NCBI GenBank assembly: GCA_029688905.1
Contig: JARULB010000002.1
Span: 372,001 to 436,000 of the forward strand
From: Balneolales bacterium ANBcel1
GTDB taxonomy: Bacteria; Bacteroidota; Rhodothermia; Balneolales; Natronogracilivirgulaceae
Direction: 5' to 3'
Length of the DNA: 64,000 nucleotides
Part shown: positions 50,929 to 59,735 of the stretch, piece after piece
Layout of the letters: every line of letters begins with the position of its first letter
Position numbering within the stretch: the first letter of the stretch is position 1
The notes under the pieces: model-generated
Databases searched by the model: none
What the model was told of the DNA's origin: nothing
Seen by the model: the letters and a program-made list of their open reading frames with translations, nothing else
Position numbers and translations under genes: made by a program

Positions 50929-51582
50929 ATGGCCCTCAGATGCTTGCTCTTCTTATTTGCCACCATACTATTCCTCAATCTGACGGATCCTGCAAAGCTA
51001 AAGGGCCAGGATCGGTTTGAATTTTCCATTTTCCCCGGATACCATGTGGTCAATTCGGACGAAGTATCTACTTCCCATGGTGTATCACAGACGAATTGGA
51101 TATTTGGTGGAAGCTTGGGTACACGATTCCGGATAAACAACCTTCCTCTTGCCTATGCGATTGGCTTCTCATATGGAAAATCAACCATCCTCGAACCGTT
51201 TAACGCTGTTACTCTGGAGTCATTTTATCATGTGGATCTGCGCTACAGGACCCTGCCTCAGGAACTATTTTGGGTCCACTCGATAACTGACAAAGTGGAG
51301 TTGTTAACAGGCATCAATCTAACGGCTCAGGATCGGACGTTGATGTATTCAGATGTGGATGTAGAAGATGACCGTTTATTCAGCATGGGAATTGGACTGT
51401 CCGGGAAAGTTCACCTGATGCTTGGTACATTTAGCTCCGGCAATGGTATGGTATTTATGAATCTGTCTGCAAGATGGACAGAGTTTATCTATCATGATAA
51501 AAAGGACAGGAATCTTGATGATTTCACGCTAAGACATGTTACTCTAAGCCCTCACATCGGAGTTTCATATCGTTTGAGATAA
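50929..51582 (+). CDS. Outer-membrane beta-barrel protein, unknown function
   Basis: 217 residues. Signal peptide (LRCLLFLFATILFLNLTDPA..), then alternating amphipathic strands ('FEFSIFPGYHVVNSDEVSTS', 'LPLAYAIGFSYGKSTILEPF', 'MVFMNLSARWTEFIYHD') ending in 'VTLSPHIGVSYRLR', which fits an eight-stranded OmpA/OmpW-like barrel of porin_2/outer_membrane_beta-brl type. No specific family. It is 18 bp after the small lipoprotein gene, so the two are probably co-transcribed. Confidence 0.6.
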   Translation: MALRCLLFLFATILFLNLTDPAKLKGQDRFEFSIFPGYHVVNSDEVSTSHGVSQTNWIFGGSLGTRFRINNLPLAYAIGFSYGKSTILEPFNAVTLESFYHVDLRYRTLPQELFWVHSITDKVELLTGINLTAQDRTLMYSDVDVEDDRLFSMGIGLSGKVHLMLGTFSSGNGMVFMNLSARWTEFIYHDKKDRNLDDFTLRHVTLSPHIGVSYRLR

Positions 51583-51757
51583 GCAGCTTGGTATCAACAT
51601 TGAAGTGCAACAATCAAAAACTGGCTAAATAAACTTAATTCCCAATTTTATCTCTGTTTGCCCCCTCCTGCCCTTTTTTGTCAGGATTGATCATCATACT
51701 TATGTTTTTTTGGTTTCATTAGCTAAATTAGCAGTAGTAAGCCAACTCATTTGCCAT

Positions 51758-51937
51758 ATGACTACCAAAGACAAAGTAAAAAAGGAGATTGATCAGCTTT
51801 CTGAGCACGATGTGCAAAAAGTGTACCTTTATCTTGATACACTGAAAAAGCAACAAAAGGATAACCGAAATATTCGGGCACTTCATTTAAAGGGGAAACT
51901 CGATCAGGTCAACCTTCGCTCTTCCGCATATGAATAG
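51758..51937 (+). CDS. Small antitoxin-like protein (DUF2281/VapB-like)
   Basis: 59 residues from ATG 51758. 'MTTKDKVKKEIDQLSEHDVQ' with 'KVYLYLDTLKKQQKDNRNIR' followed by a basic 'LHLKGKLDQVNLRSSAYE' tail is the usual plan of antitoxins partnered with PIN-domain toxins (N-terminal helix pair, C-terminal toxin-wrapping tail). Its TAG stop overlaps the ATG of a truncated PIN-like reading frame, as in vapBC operons. It may still be expressed although the toxin is broken. Confidence 0.7.
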   Translation: MTTKDKVKKEIDQLSEHDVQKVYLYLDTLKKQQKDNRNIRALHLKGKLDQVNLRSSAYE

Positions 51938-52040
51938 GGTCTTGGTGGATTCCAGATCGTTGATGAAATTAATCTTGTCGAGCTTTAAGTTCGCGTCTAA
52001 CTATCGCATTAGCCGGGCATGTGGCGTTTCCACCCCATGA
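51930..52040 (+). pseudogene. Truncated PIN-domain toxin remnant
   Basis: From ATG 51930 the frame reads MNRVLVDSRSLMKLIL and stops at 52038-52040 after 36 residues. 'RVLVDS' matches beta1 of PIN toxins, including the first catalytic Asp, which are normally 125-140 residues long. The remaining acidic residues and the fold are missing, so it is a broken VapC-like gene, cut off near the 3' end of the symporter gene. Confidence 0.65.
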
Positions 52041-52052
52041 CAACCGACGGCA

Positions 52053-53354
52053 TCAATCATCAAACGACCCTTTGCCAAGGCGGCCTTCGGTGCTTGCAAC
52101 TGCAACGGAGACAGCAGCATCACCGGTAATATTGACGGCGGTCCGGCACATGTCGAGAATCCGGTCCACTCCCAGTATCAAGGCAATCCCTTCCACAGGA
52201 ACCTCTACGGCCTGAAGCACAATCACCAGCATGATAATCCCCGCGCCCGGCACCCCGGCGGTTCCGATCGATGCCAGAGTGGCCGTAATCACGATGATCA
52301 GCTGCTGGGAGAGTGTCAGGTCAATCCCCACCGCCTGGGCGATGAATACCGCAGCCACCGCCTGATACAAACTGGTACCATCCATGTTGATGGTCGCGCC
52401 TACGGGCAGCACAAAGCTGGCCACCTCTTCGTGCACCCCGAGTTTTTTCTCCACGCGCTCCATGGTCAGCGGCAGCGTAGCCAGACTGGAACTGGTGCTG
52501 AAGCCCAGCAGCTGAGCCGGCCGGATCCCCTTCAGAAAATTCCACATGCTCATTGAACTGAAAATTTTGAACAGGATTGTATAGACAATGGACATGTGCA
52601 GGATGAGTCCGGCGATAACCACCAATCCATAAACCAGCAACGCCTGGAGCAGCTCAACGGTGCGGGTCAGATCCTCGCCCCCCAGATCCACAATGACCGA
52701 GGCGATCAGTGCGAAAACGCCGTACGGAGCGACTTTCATGATCATCTCCACGATTTTGATGACCACATCGTTTAGCGAATCAAAGAAGTCAATCAGCACC
52801 CTGGCTTTGTTCTCCGGGATCTTCATCAAGCCGATACCGATAATTAATGCCACAAATACAATTTGCAGCATATTGGCATTGTTGGAAGCGGCGGCAAAAA
52901 AGTTGGAGGGCACGATGTCCACGACAAACTGAAGCGGGCTGCGCTCCAGCAGTTCAGCGGCGGCTTCCTCCTGCCCCTCAATGTTTTCCTTATAGCTGGC
53001 GAAGAGTCCGTCGCGTGTTTCTTCCGGAAGTACCTTGCCCGGCTCAAAGACATTAACTACGGTGAGGCCGATGGTGATGGCAAACACGGTGGTGACCATG
53101 TAGATGCCGATGGTCTTGCCCCCCATCCTGGAGAGTTTGGTGAGGTCGTTCAGGTTGGTGATACCGACAATCAGGGAGGCGATCACCAGCGGAATGGCCA
53201 CCAGTTGCAGCATCCGGATAAATACCGTGCCGACGGGTTCGATGAAGTTGGTGGTGAAGTCGTGAAGGCCGGCGAGTATGGCGATGATACCGAAAATCAA
53301 TCCGGCGATGAGGCCGATCAGGATTTGCCAGTGGAGGGTTTTGTACCAGGGCAT
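52053..53354 (-). CDS. Dicarboxylate/amino acid:cation symporter (DAACS family)
   Basis: 433 residues from ATG 53354 (MPWYKTLHWQILIGLIAGL; upstream in-frame bases add an unlikely polar extension). The glutamate/aspartate transporter fold is clear: 'PVGTVFIRMLQLVAIPLVIA', the hairpin-1 serine-rich 'GFSTSSSLATLPLTMERVEK', 'VLPVGATINMDGTSLYQAVA' (NMDGT metal/substrate motif) and 'GTAGVPGAGIIMLVIVLQAV'. It imports glutamate, aspartate or C4-dicarboxylates with Na+ or H+. Alone on the minus strand; its stop is near the PIN remnant. Confidence 0.93.
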   Translation of the reverse strand: MPWYKTLHWQILIGLIAGLIFGIIAILAGLHDFTTNFIEPVGTVFIRMLQLVAIPLVIASLIVGITNLNDLTKLSRMGGKTIGIYMVTTVFAITIGLTVVNVFEPGKVLPEETRDGLFASYKENIEGQEEAAAELLERSPLQFVVDIVPSNFFAAASNNANMLQIVFVALIIGIGLMKIPENKARVLIDFFDSLNDVVIKIVEMIMKVAPYGVFALIASVIVDLGGEDLTRTVELLQALLVYGLVVIAGLILHMSIVYTILFKIFSSMSMWNFLKGIRPAQLLGFSTSSSLATLPLTMERVEKKLGVHEEVASFVLPVGATINMDGTSLYQAVAAVFIAQAVGIDLTLSQQLIIVITATLASIGTAGVPGAGIIMLVIVLQAVEVPVEGIALILGVDRILDMCRTAVNITGDAAVSVAVASTEGRLGKGSFDD

Positions 53355-53516
53355 AGACCGAATAATAAAGTGAGTGAATGAGTCCCGGACCACGGCGAAC
53401 CGAAGTCCGGCAAGCGAAGCCATTTCCGGGGACAACCGGCTGCCGATCTGTAACCGGCTGGTTGTGCCGCCCGGCAAGCCGGTGTGTCAACAGCCGAAAA
53501 CAGGTCGCGGTATGGA

Positions 53517-54353
53517 TCAGTAAAGCATGTAAGCGATGAGTGCCGCTATGCCGGTGGCCAGGAAATTGACTCCGTTGTTATCGGGGACCAGCCGCTTGAG
53601 CGGTTTGATCACCGGGTAGTTACGCGTAAAAAGAATCAGCCGGTGCATGACTTTATGCACCTGGAAAATCGCTCCAAGATAGGAATCCGCGATACAACCT
53701 GAAAATGCTGAAATCATGATGACGGCCGCAGCCCGGAAGTCGAGGGTCCATCCTGCCAGCATGAAAAGCAGGGCCATGATGAAGGCTGCGGCAAGTCCGG
53801 CCAGTGTGCCCGGAACAGAGACCGCACCATCGGTGCCGGACCGTACCTTCCGGAAAGTGGTGATGAGGCGGGCGTGTGCGGAGAGGCGTTCGCCGCTGGC
53901 GGAAGCCCAGGTATCGGAGGCGGCCGCGGAGATGGAAGCGGCTGCGGCCACCAGCATCCAGTTGCTGCCCAGCAGTGCCCAGAGCACCAGCAGCAGCAAA
54001 AACCAGAACAGGTTGGCCCACACCTGGACCCCCTTCCGGCGTTCACTCACTTTCTGTGCCCGATTATCGCCTTTTTTGTCCAGCCACCTGGCCAGCAGAT
54101 AACTGCTGAAGAAAAAAAACAGCAGCAAAACGGCGCCTGTAGCGTGTCCCAGTCCCATTGCCAGGGTGCCGGCGGCAAGTGCGGCGGCGGCGCCATCGAT
54201 TGAAAGGCTGTTATTGAGGAGGGTAAATGCCACCGCGGCGAGACTCAGCACCAGGGCCGCAATTATCCAGATGCGCTGTGTCGGATCGGAAAACAGCACA
54301 AAAATGACAATAAGAACAAAACCGGACAGATAGTTGAGCAGGCGATCGGCCAA
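53517..54353 (-). CDS. DUF92-family integral membrane protein
   Basis: 278 residues, six or seven membrane helices. 'NNSLSIDGAAAALAAGTLAM', 'AASDTWASASGERLSAHARL' and 'GTDGAVSVPGTLAGLAAAFI' are the conserved DUF92 (TIGR00297) signatures, including the Asp-Thr-Trp-Ala-Ser/Glu motif. Plant homologue VTE6 is a phytyl-phosphate kinase, so this may phosphorylate an isoprenoid alcohol or resemble a CTP-dependent prenol kinase. It begins two bases after the DUF3098 gene and is co-transcribed with it. Confidence 0.88.
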   Translation of the reverse strand: MADRLLNYLSGFVLIVIFVLFSDPTQRIWIIAALVLSLAAVAFTLLNNSLSIDGAAAALAAGTLAMGLGHATGAVLLLFFFFSSYLLARWLDKKGDNRAQKVSERRKGVQVWANLFWFLLLLVLWALLGSNWMLVAAAASISAAASDTWASASGERLSAHARLITTFRKVRSGTDGAVSVPGTLAGLAAAFIMALLFMLAGWTLDFRAAAVIMISAFSGCIADSYLGAIFQVHKVMHRLILFTRNYPVIKPLKRLVPDNNGVNFLATGIAALIAYMLY

Positions 54354-54355
54354 TG

Positions 54356-54673
54356 TCAGGAAGAGCTGGAGGTTGTCTCGGATCCGGAGTCGGTTCCGGC
54401 AGCGTCCTTGCCGGTTTCTTGCGCTTCAAGAGACGGATCCGTGCGGAAAACCGATACCGCGACCACTACAAATCCGGCCAGAACCATAATCGGCGACAGA
54501 TACAGCGAGATAAATCCGAATTGTTTCCCCTCCAGGTACATCAGGGCAAATCCTCCCAGAACGAGTACGATGCCGAGAACCAGCAGCTTGTAGTTGTATG
54601 CCGTCAGCAGCATGGGCTGTGACGGTTCCTTTTTTCTTCTGCGGGATCGTTGCTTTCGCCTGGGTTTACTCAT
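54356..54673 (-). CDS. DUF3098-family small membrane protein
   Basis: 105 residues. A strongly basic N terminus (RKQRSRRRKK) is followed by two membrane helices, 'YKLLVLGIVLVLGGFALMYL' and 'SPIMVLAGFVVVAVSVFR', and an acidic/serine-rich tail. This is the DUF3098 layout, found next to cell-division or membrane genes in Bacteroidota. Function unknown. First gene of a two-gene unit with the DUF92 gene. The 287-bp gap to the divergent amidase gene should hold promoters but shows nothing certain. Confidence 0.75.
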   Translation of the reverse strand: MSKPRRKQRSRRRKKEPSQPMLLTAYNYKLLVLGIVLVLGGFALMYLEGKQFGFISLYLSPIMVLAGFVVVAVSVFRTDPSLEAQETGKDAAGTDSGSETTSSSS

Positions 54674-54960
54674 GTGTACCGAATTCCTTGGATCACCGGT
54701 ACGGGTACCGGTCGCATCCGGGTGCAGGGTTTGAGATAGTAGTTATCAAACGAAAAAAGATACCCTGTATTGGCCTGTTTCGCAACTGTCCGGGCCCGGA
54801 TCTCGGGCACTTCCGGCTTCTTTTGCTGAAAACCCTGTTCCATCCTGTTAAATGCGGACAATTAGCTGTAATTTTGGCTACCGGCACATGCCTCTTACGG
54901 ACAGGACATGAGTCAGCGTCACATACATTCAGGCACAACACGTACCCACATCCCGAGAAA

Positions 54961-55836
54961 ATGCCCCGACCCGCCACAACCATCGCCATGATTCAGACGC
55001 CTTGCGGCGCCGATATCCCGGCCAATATCCGGAATACATTCGAAAAGATCCGGGATGCCGCTGCCGGCGGATCGCAGATAATCATACTTCAGGAGCTGTT
55101 CGCGTGGCCCTACTTCTGCCGTGAAGTGGATGACCGATTTTTTGACTGGGCGGAACCGGTCCCGGGTCCGCTTACCTTTGAACTGGAAAAACTGGCGGAA
55201 GAGCTGGAAGTGGTGATCGTCGCGTCGCTGTTTGAGAAACGGGCCGCCGGACTCTATCACAACACCGCCGTGGTGATTGACGCCGACGGACGATATGCCG
55301 GCAAATACCGCAAAATGCATATCCCCGAGGATCCCGGATTCCACGAGAAATACTACTTCACCCCCGGCGACCTTGGCTATTCCGTATTTGAAACCCGTTA
55401 TGGCAGGATCGGGGTGTTGATCTGCTGGGATCAGTGGTATCCGGAAGCGGCGCGCATAACGGCCATGATGGGAGCCGACCTGCTGGTCTATCCCACGGCG
55501 ATCGCCTCCCTGCCCGAAGAAGCCGGGACGGTTTCCGACACCTATCGCGATGCCTGGCAAACCATTCAGCGGAGCCATGCGATTGCCAACGGATGTTATG
55601 TAGCTTCGGTGAACCGGGTGGGGACCGAAGGCTCGCTCTCCTTCTGGGGCCACTCCTTCTTGTGCGGCCCGTTTGGTGAGGTGATCGCTCAGGGTGGAGG
55701 TGAAGAGAAAATCGTTACCGGAGAGATGGCGCCATCCGCACTGGACCGACACCGCACGACCTGGCCGTTTTTCCGGGACCGCCGCACCGATACGTATCAG
55801 CCGGTCACTTCCCGATGGCTGGATGAAGATTCGTGA
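54961..55836 (+). CDS. aguB: N-carbamoylputrescine amidase (AguB-type nitrilase superfamily)
   Basis: 291 residues from ATG 54961; the longer open frame upstream covers non-coding DNA. The Glu-Lys-Cys triad of C-N hydrolases is visible: Glu45 in 'IILQELFAWP', Lys118 in 'KYRKMHIPED' and Cys155 in 'GVLICWDQWYPE'. The ICWDQWYPEAAR motif and 'HEKYYFTPGD' are typical of N-carbamoylputrescine amidases, which make putrescine, CO2 and NH3. It faces the polyamine genes SpeE, PvlArgDC and SpeD 3 kb away. Agmatine deiminase, needed to make its substrate from agmatine, is not in the window. Confidence 0.92.
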   Translation: MPRPATTIAMIQTPCGADIPANIRNTFEKIRDAAAGGSQIIILQELFAWPYFCREVDDRFFDWAEPVPGPLTFELEKLAEELEVVIVASLFEKRAAGLYHNTAVVIDADGRYAGKYRKMHIPEDPGFHEKYYFTPGDLGYSVFETRYGRIGVLICWDQWYPEAARITAMMGADLLVYPTAIASLPEEAGTVSDTYRDAWQTIQRSHAIANGCYVASVNRVGTEGSLSFWGHSFLCGPFGEVIAQGGGEEKIVTGEMAPSALDRHRTTWPFFRDRRTDTYQPVTSRWLDEDS

Positions 55837-55965
55837 CCGGTTCCGCTCCGGGGCTTTGCAGCCGGACGCCTTTGCATCCCATGAAATTGCCCCCCCCTGC
55901 CGGCCAGTCGGGGCGCGCGGCCTCCGGCAATCCCTCCTCTTCGTGTCGGATGAACAAGAAGCCGG

Positions 55966-57939
55966 TTAAAAGTCGGCGGTCAGGTTGAAATGCACCTTGC
56001 CGTTGTGCACCGGGTCGTCGGCCGACACGGCATAGGTAAACTGAACCAGGCCGACAGGCGTACGGTAGCGAAAACCGAGTCCGCCGGAATAGAGCCACCC
56101 GGAGCTTCCGCCCCCCTCTTCTCCCAGCATGGCCGGACGCTCATACCCCCCGGCCGCGGCAAACACAAACGCATGCGAATAGGGGTCCAGCAGGTAGCGA
56201 TACTCCAGCTCGCCCCAGGCGTGCCTTGCCACATGGAACTGTTCCTCGTGATATCCGCGGATGGATTGTGTGCCGCCCAGGCGCAGAAGGTCGGTTTCGG
56301 TATATTCCGGCGACTCTACGGTGGCGCCATTCAGGCTTAGGACCGCCACCTGGCGTGGCAGCGGATTGAAATAGGTTTTGAGTGTGCTGCTCACACGCTG
56401 CTGCACCATGGTCCCGCGGCTCTCCAGCTCTTCGGCCCGTGCATCGGTAACTCTTCGAAAGCCTGTTGCAAGTCGCAGGGAGAAGAGGATACCACGGGAA
56501 GGATTCAGCCGGCTGTCGGTGTTGTCGAACAGGAAACCGGCTCCTGCCGAGCGGGTAACCCCGTCGAGAACACGAACCGGCAGGGCGGGATGATCATTGG
56601 CCGACACGCCCTCATACCCCAGGTTCAGCGATACACGTCGAGCCGGGGTCCAGTCGTAAAAACCCTCCAGCTGCCAGTTGCGGACCTGATAGCTGGTGTC
56701 CTGCTGCATAAAATGGAATTGCATATCGCCTCCCAGCGGCATGCCGCCGATCCACTGTCGGCCGTAGCCTGTCCGCAGGCGGGTTACCATGCTTTCGAGC
56801 CGTTCAAAAGAGATATTCATCGTGCTGCCGGCCCAGCCCACATTGCGGATGAGCAATGCACCGCGGCCGATCACGCTGTACCCGTCGGCTCTGCCCGGGG
56901 CATAGCCGAACATCAGATCGAAGTTGTTGGCGCGCCGTTCGTCCACTTCATAGTAGACATAGGGCTCGCCGTCCCGCATCCGCACATCCCCCTCACTCAC
57001 ATCATGGAAGAAATCGGTATTCTCGAGGTTGCGGCGGCCTTCACGAATCAGACCGGGCGTGATGAGATCTCCCTGCCGGATGCCGGAGGCCACCTCCACA
57101 TAACCCGGATCGTGCTGTTGCAGTCCGTCGGTGAAAACGCCGGCGGCATGAAACCGCTCACCGGGAATGATGGCCGCGTGGAGATATACTTCGCACTGCT
57201 CCGGGACCGGCTCAAAGGAGGCCACTTCGATTCCCGCCATCACATACCCCTGCGCTTCGTAATGGTGGATGATTCTGCGGAATTCGGCCTCCAGGGCTGC
57301 GGCGTCGTACGGATCCCCTTCGCCGTAAAATCGGGTGAAGCCCCCCGGCTCCTCCCACTCGTCAGGATCATCCTGCCACTGAAATGAATGTGAACGCACT
57401 GTGCTGCCGGACGAGTGATTCTCGATTACGCGGAACCGAAGCTCGCCCAGGGTGAAACGGCATCCCGGACGAGTATGAATGGCTATTTCCGGTGAACCCG
57501 TATCTTCATCCCTGAGCCGGACGCTGTCGATTTCAGCTGAAAAAAAGCCGCCGGACGCGTAGTAATGCGCCATCAGCTCCGCTGCCGCCTGTTCCAGTAA
57601 TTGAACTTCGCTCTCTGTAGTCCGCAATAGTTGCTGTGCAGCTTCCCCGCGTGTTGCCTGCCGTGTGTGAAGCAGTTGCAGCGAATCCCGCAGCGCGTAA
57701 GGCGGGGTGGCTTCCACTCCGTCTTCAAAGAGGATCACCCGGAGTGCTCCCGATTCCCTGTCGGGGGATGTATCAGCTGTTGCCCCGGAAAGTGGAGCTG
57801 CCGCCAAAAGTGACAGCAATATGAACAGGGACGATACCGACAAGGCTGCCGACAATAGCGACCGGACTGCTACGGCCGTTATGCGACTGGCGTCACGTGC
57901 CGGTTTCTGCAACGGAAAATGGGCGAGCTGCCTCGGCAT
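55966..57939 (-). CDS. Omp85-family outer-membrane protein (TamA/BamA-like)
   Basis: 657 residues. A long basic N-terminal stretch, then signal-like hydrophobic SLLSAALSVSSLFILLSLLA. POTRA-like regions ('LRVILFEDGVEATPPYALRD', 'CRFTLGELRFRVIEN', 'ERFHAAGVFTDGLQQ') precede a 16-strand barrel with 'FDNTDSRLNPSRGILFSLRL', the 'RLGGTQSIRGYHEEQF' (RGF/RGY-type strand motif of Omp85) and a C-terminal 'GLVQFTYAVS'. Omp85 proteins insert barrels or secrete proteins. At this size, with few POTRA domains, it resembles TamA or a surface-antigen type rather than BamA. It lies 21 bp behind speE, an unexplained partnership. Confidence 0.8.
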   Translation of the reverse strand: MPRQLAHFPLQKPARDASRITAVAVRSLLSAALSVSSLFILLSLLAAAPLSGATADTSPDRESGALRVILFEDGVEATPPYALRDSLQLLHTRQATRGEAAQQLLRTTESEVQLLEQAAAELMAHYYASGGFFSAEIDSVRLRDEDTGSPEIAIHTRPGCRFTLGELRFRVIENHSSGSTVRSHSFQWQDDPDEWEEPGGFTRFYGEGDPYDAAALEAEFRRIIHHYEAQGYVMAGIEVASFEPVPEQCEVYLHAAIIPGERFHAAGVFTDGLQQHDPGYVEVASGIRQGDLITPGLIREGRRNLENTDFFHDVSEGDVRMRDGEPYVYYEVDERRANNFDLMFGYAPGRADGYSVIGRGALLIRNVGWAGSTMNISFERLESMVTRLRTGYGRQWIGGMPLGGDMQFHFMQQDTSYQVRNWQLEGFYDWTPARRVSLNLGYEGVSANDHPALPVRVLDGVTRSAGAGFLFDNTDSRLNPSRGILFSLRLATGFRRVTDARAEELESRGTMVQQRVSSTLKTYFNPLPRQVAVLSLNGATVESPEYTETDLLRLGGTQSIRGYHEEQFHVARHAWGELEYRYLLDPYSHAFVFAAAGGYERPAMLGEEGGGSSGWLYSGGLGFRYRTPVGLVQFTYAVSADDPVHNGKVHFNLTADF

Positions 57940-57960
57940 ACGTCGGTTTTGGGTGGCATA

Positions 57961-58806
57961 TCAGCGGAGGATATCCCTGACAAAACCCGGCAGCGCAAAT
58001 GCTCCGCGATGGATATCCCGGTTATAATAACGTAACGAAGATCCCATTCGGATGGTGCCCTCTTCCACCCGTTTCATCACTTCCGGATCGTGCGGATGAA
58101 TGCCCTGCGAGGCAAAGGCCAGCGACCACATACCGGCCGGATAGAGCGGAATAAAAGCAAGATACATCTCCGATACCCGAAACGTGGCGTCCAGTGCCGA
58201 AAAGAGATTGCGTATGGCGGGATGGTAGGACGCGACCCACGGGCTTTCGGTCTGGGCGGTAAGCACTCCGTTTTCGGTCAGCGCGTTATGGCAACTCTTG
58301 TAAAAATCATTGCTGAACAGCTCGACTGCCGGTCCCACGGGGTCGGACCCGTCAATGATAATCACATCATACGGATCTTTGACCTCTTTGACGAACCGGA
58401 TCCCGTCGTCGTAATGAACGTGCAGCCTGGGGTTGTCGAACGCGCCGACACCGGGCAGAAATTCCTTGGCGGCTCTGACCACCGCCTCGTCGATCTCGAC
58501 CATATCCACCCGCTCAACCGAGGGATGCTTCAATACCTCCCGGGCGGTTCCACCGTCTCCGCCACCGATAATGAGAACCCGGCGCGGGTCGGGGTGGGCG
58601 AACATCCCCACATGGGAAATCATCTCGTGATAGACAAATTCGTCCTTTTCTGAAAGCATGACCATTCCGTCGATGGTCATCATGTTTCCCCAGGTGTCGG
58701 TTTCAAACACCTCAACCAGCTGAAACGGCGTTTTTTCGGAGAACAGTTTCTTTTTGATGCCGACGGTGAGGCCGGTTCGCTCGTTGTAATACTCGTTGAA
58801 TTGCAT
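57961..58806 (-). CDS. speE: Spermidine synthase
   Basis: 281 residues. N-terminal beta-hairpin domain ('LTVGIKKKLFSEKTPFQLVE'), then the dcSAM-binding Rossmann core 'RRVLIIGGGDGGTAREVLKH' and the catalytic/amine-binding 'PYDVIIIDGSDPVGPAVELF', followed by 'FYKSCHNALTENGVLTAQTE'. It transfers aminopropyl from decarboxylated SAM to putrescine. Directly downstream of the arginine decarboxylase gene (28 bp) and part of the speD-argDC-speE-Omp85 unit, so the operon supplies both donor and acceptor pathway steps. Confidence 0.95.
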   Translation of the reverse strand: MQFNEYYNERTGLTVGIKKKLFSEKTPFQLVEVFETDTWGNMMTIDGMVMLSEKDEFVYHEMISHVGMFAHPDPRRVLIIGGGDGGTAREVLKHPSVERVDMVEIDEAVVRAAKEFLPGVGAFDNPRLHVHYDDGIRFVKEVKDPYDVIIIDGSDPVGPAVELFSNDFYKSCHNALTENGVLTAQTESPWVASYHPAIRNLFSALDATFRVSEMYLAFIPLYPAGMWSLAFASQGIHPHDPEVMKRVEEGTIRMGSSLRYYNRDIHRGAFALPGFVRDILR

Positions 58807-58834
58807 CGGCTAACAGTCCGGTTTCAGGTGGCAG

Positions 58835-59308
58835 TTATTCATACCAAAGTACGGCACCGGCAAAAACAGCACCGCACTCACTGACGGTATGTTCCACACC
58901 AAGCGACTTGATCTCTTTGAGGGAACGGTTTCGGTAGGCGAACGCGTCTTCGGCCATCTGCCGTACCTTTGCCTCGACAACAGTGAGCGGGGCGCGCGCT
59001 TCGTACTCCATAATCACACCGGGCAGTGCGGGATCTTCCGGCAGAGCCACGGCAATGGCGGCCGAGATAATTTCACCGGGCTGGTCGGAGTCGATATGGG
59101 CATAGGCGACGGGAATGAGTCCGCCGGGAGGCAATGCGATCTTTTCACGCTCCACGGCGCCGGGCGGTACGATGCTGCTCATCCTCATCAGGTTGGTATC
59201 TCCGACACCGGCATTCAGCAATGCCTGGTCAAACGCATTAAGCAGCATACGGCCTTCGCCGGCCCCCTTTACCAGCGAGAAAATATTCGGGGTTGAAACC
59301 ATCTCCAT
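58835..59308 (-). CDS. Pyruvoyl-dependent arginine decarboxylase
   Basis: 157 residues from ATG 59308 (59302 also possible; the frame opens to 59386 but would overlap speD). The self-cleavage site is 'NLMRMSSIVPPGA' with Ser44-Ser45: Ser45 becomes the pyruvoyl group, as in Methanocaldococcus PvlArgDC. 'YAHIDSDQPGEIISAAIAVA' and 'HTVSECGAVFAGAVLWYE' are also family-typical. The product is agmatine, which with a deiminase and the amidase at 54961 leads to putrescine. It lies 19 bp after speD. Such pyruvoyl enzymes are common in archaea and in the FCB group. Confidence 0.93.
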   Translation of the reverse strand: MEMVSTPNIFSLVKGAGEGRMLLNAFDQALLNAGVGDTNLMRMSSIVPPGAVEREKIALPPGGLIPVAYAHIDSDQPGEIISAAIAVALPEDPALPGVIMEYEARAPLTVVEAKVRQMAEDAFAYRNRSLKEIKSLGVEHTVSECGAVFAGAVLWYE

Positions 59309-59327
59309 CAATACATGTCTCCTTCTG

Positions 59328-59735
59328 TTAATTGCCGAATTTAGCGGCGTTTTCGGGCTTGAATAGCAGTTTTTGTCCTTCGGCAACCTTGAACATCCCC
59401 CGTTTCATCTCCATGGCAGAAGTATTTTTGGAGTCAAAACACGTTTTCAGATGCTCCTGAATAATCCAGGGGTCGATGGTGTCGCCGCAGGTAAAAATAT
59501 CTACGGCAGCATAGGAATACTCGGGCCAGGTATGTATCGCCACGTGCGATTCGGCGATAACTACCATTCCGCTGACACCATGCGGGCTGAATTTATGAAA
59601 TTTGTGCGATATAATGGAGGCACCGGATGCACGCGTACCTTCAAGAAGGATCGCTTCGATCTGTGAGACGTCATTCAATACATGCTCGTCGCACTCGTAA
59701 AATTCCACCAGTATTTGTCTGCCTAATGCTTCCAT
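59328..59735 (-). CDS. speD: S-adenosylmethionine decarboxylase proenzyme (class 1B)
   Basis: 135 residues. The autocatalytic site 'VIAESHVAIHTWPEYSYAAV' places cleavage between Glu62 and Ser63, generating the pyruvoyl cofactor; His68 and Cys83 ('FTCGDTIDPW') are the conserved processing/catalytic residues. It makes decarboxylated SAM for SpeE. First gene of the polyamine operon; 320 bp of non-coding DNA separates it from the divergent cfa gene. Confidence 0.95.
   Translation of the reverse strand: MEALGRQILVEFYECDEHVLNDVSQIEAILLEGTRASGASIISHKFHKFSPHGVSGMVVIAESHVAIHTWPEYSYAAVDIFTCGDTIDPWIIQEHLKTCFDSKNTSAMEMKRGMFKVAEGQKLLFKPENAAKFGN

Noticed and set aside
54598-54960. Upstream extension of the N-carbamoylputrescine amidase
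   Set aside because: The amidase family starts with the PRPATTIAMIQ strand; the extra 121 residues overlap the DUF3098 gene and non-coding DNA.
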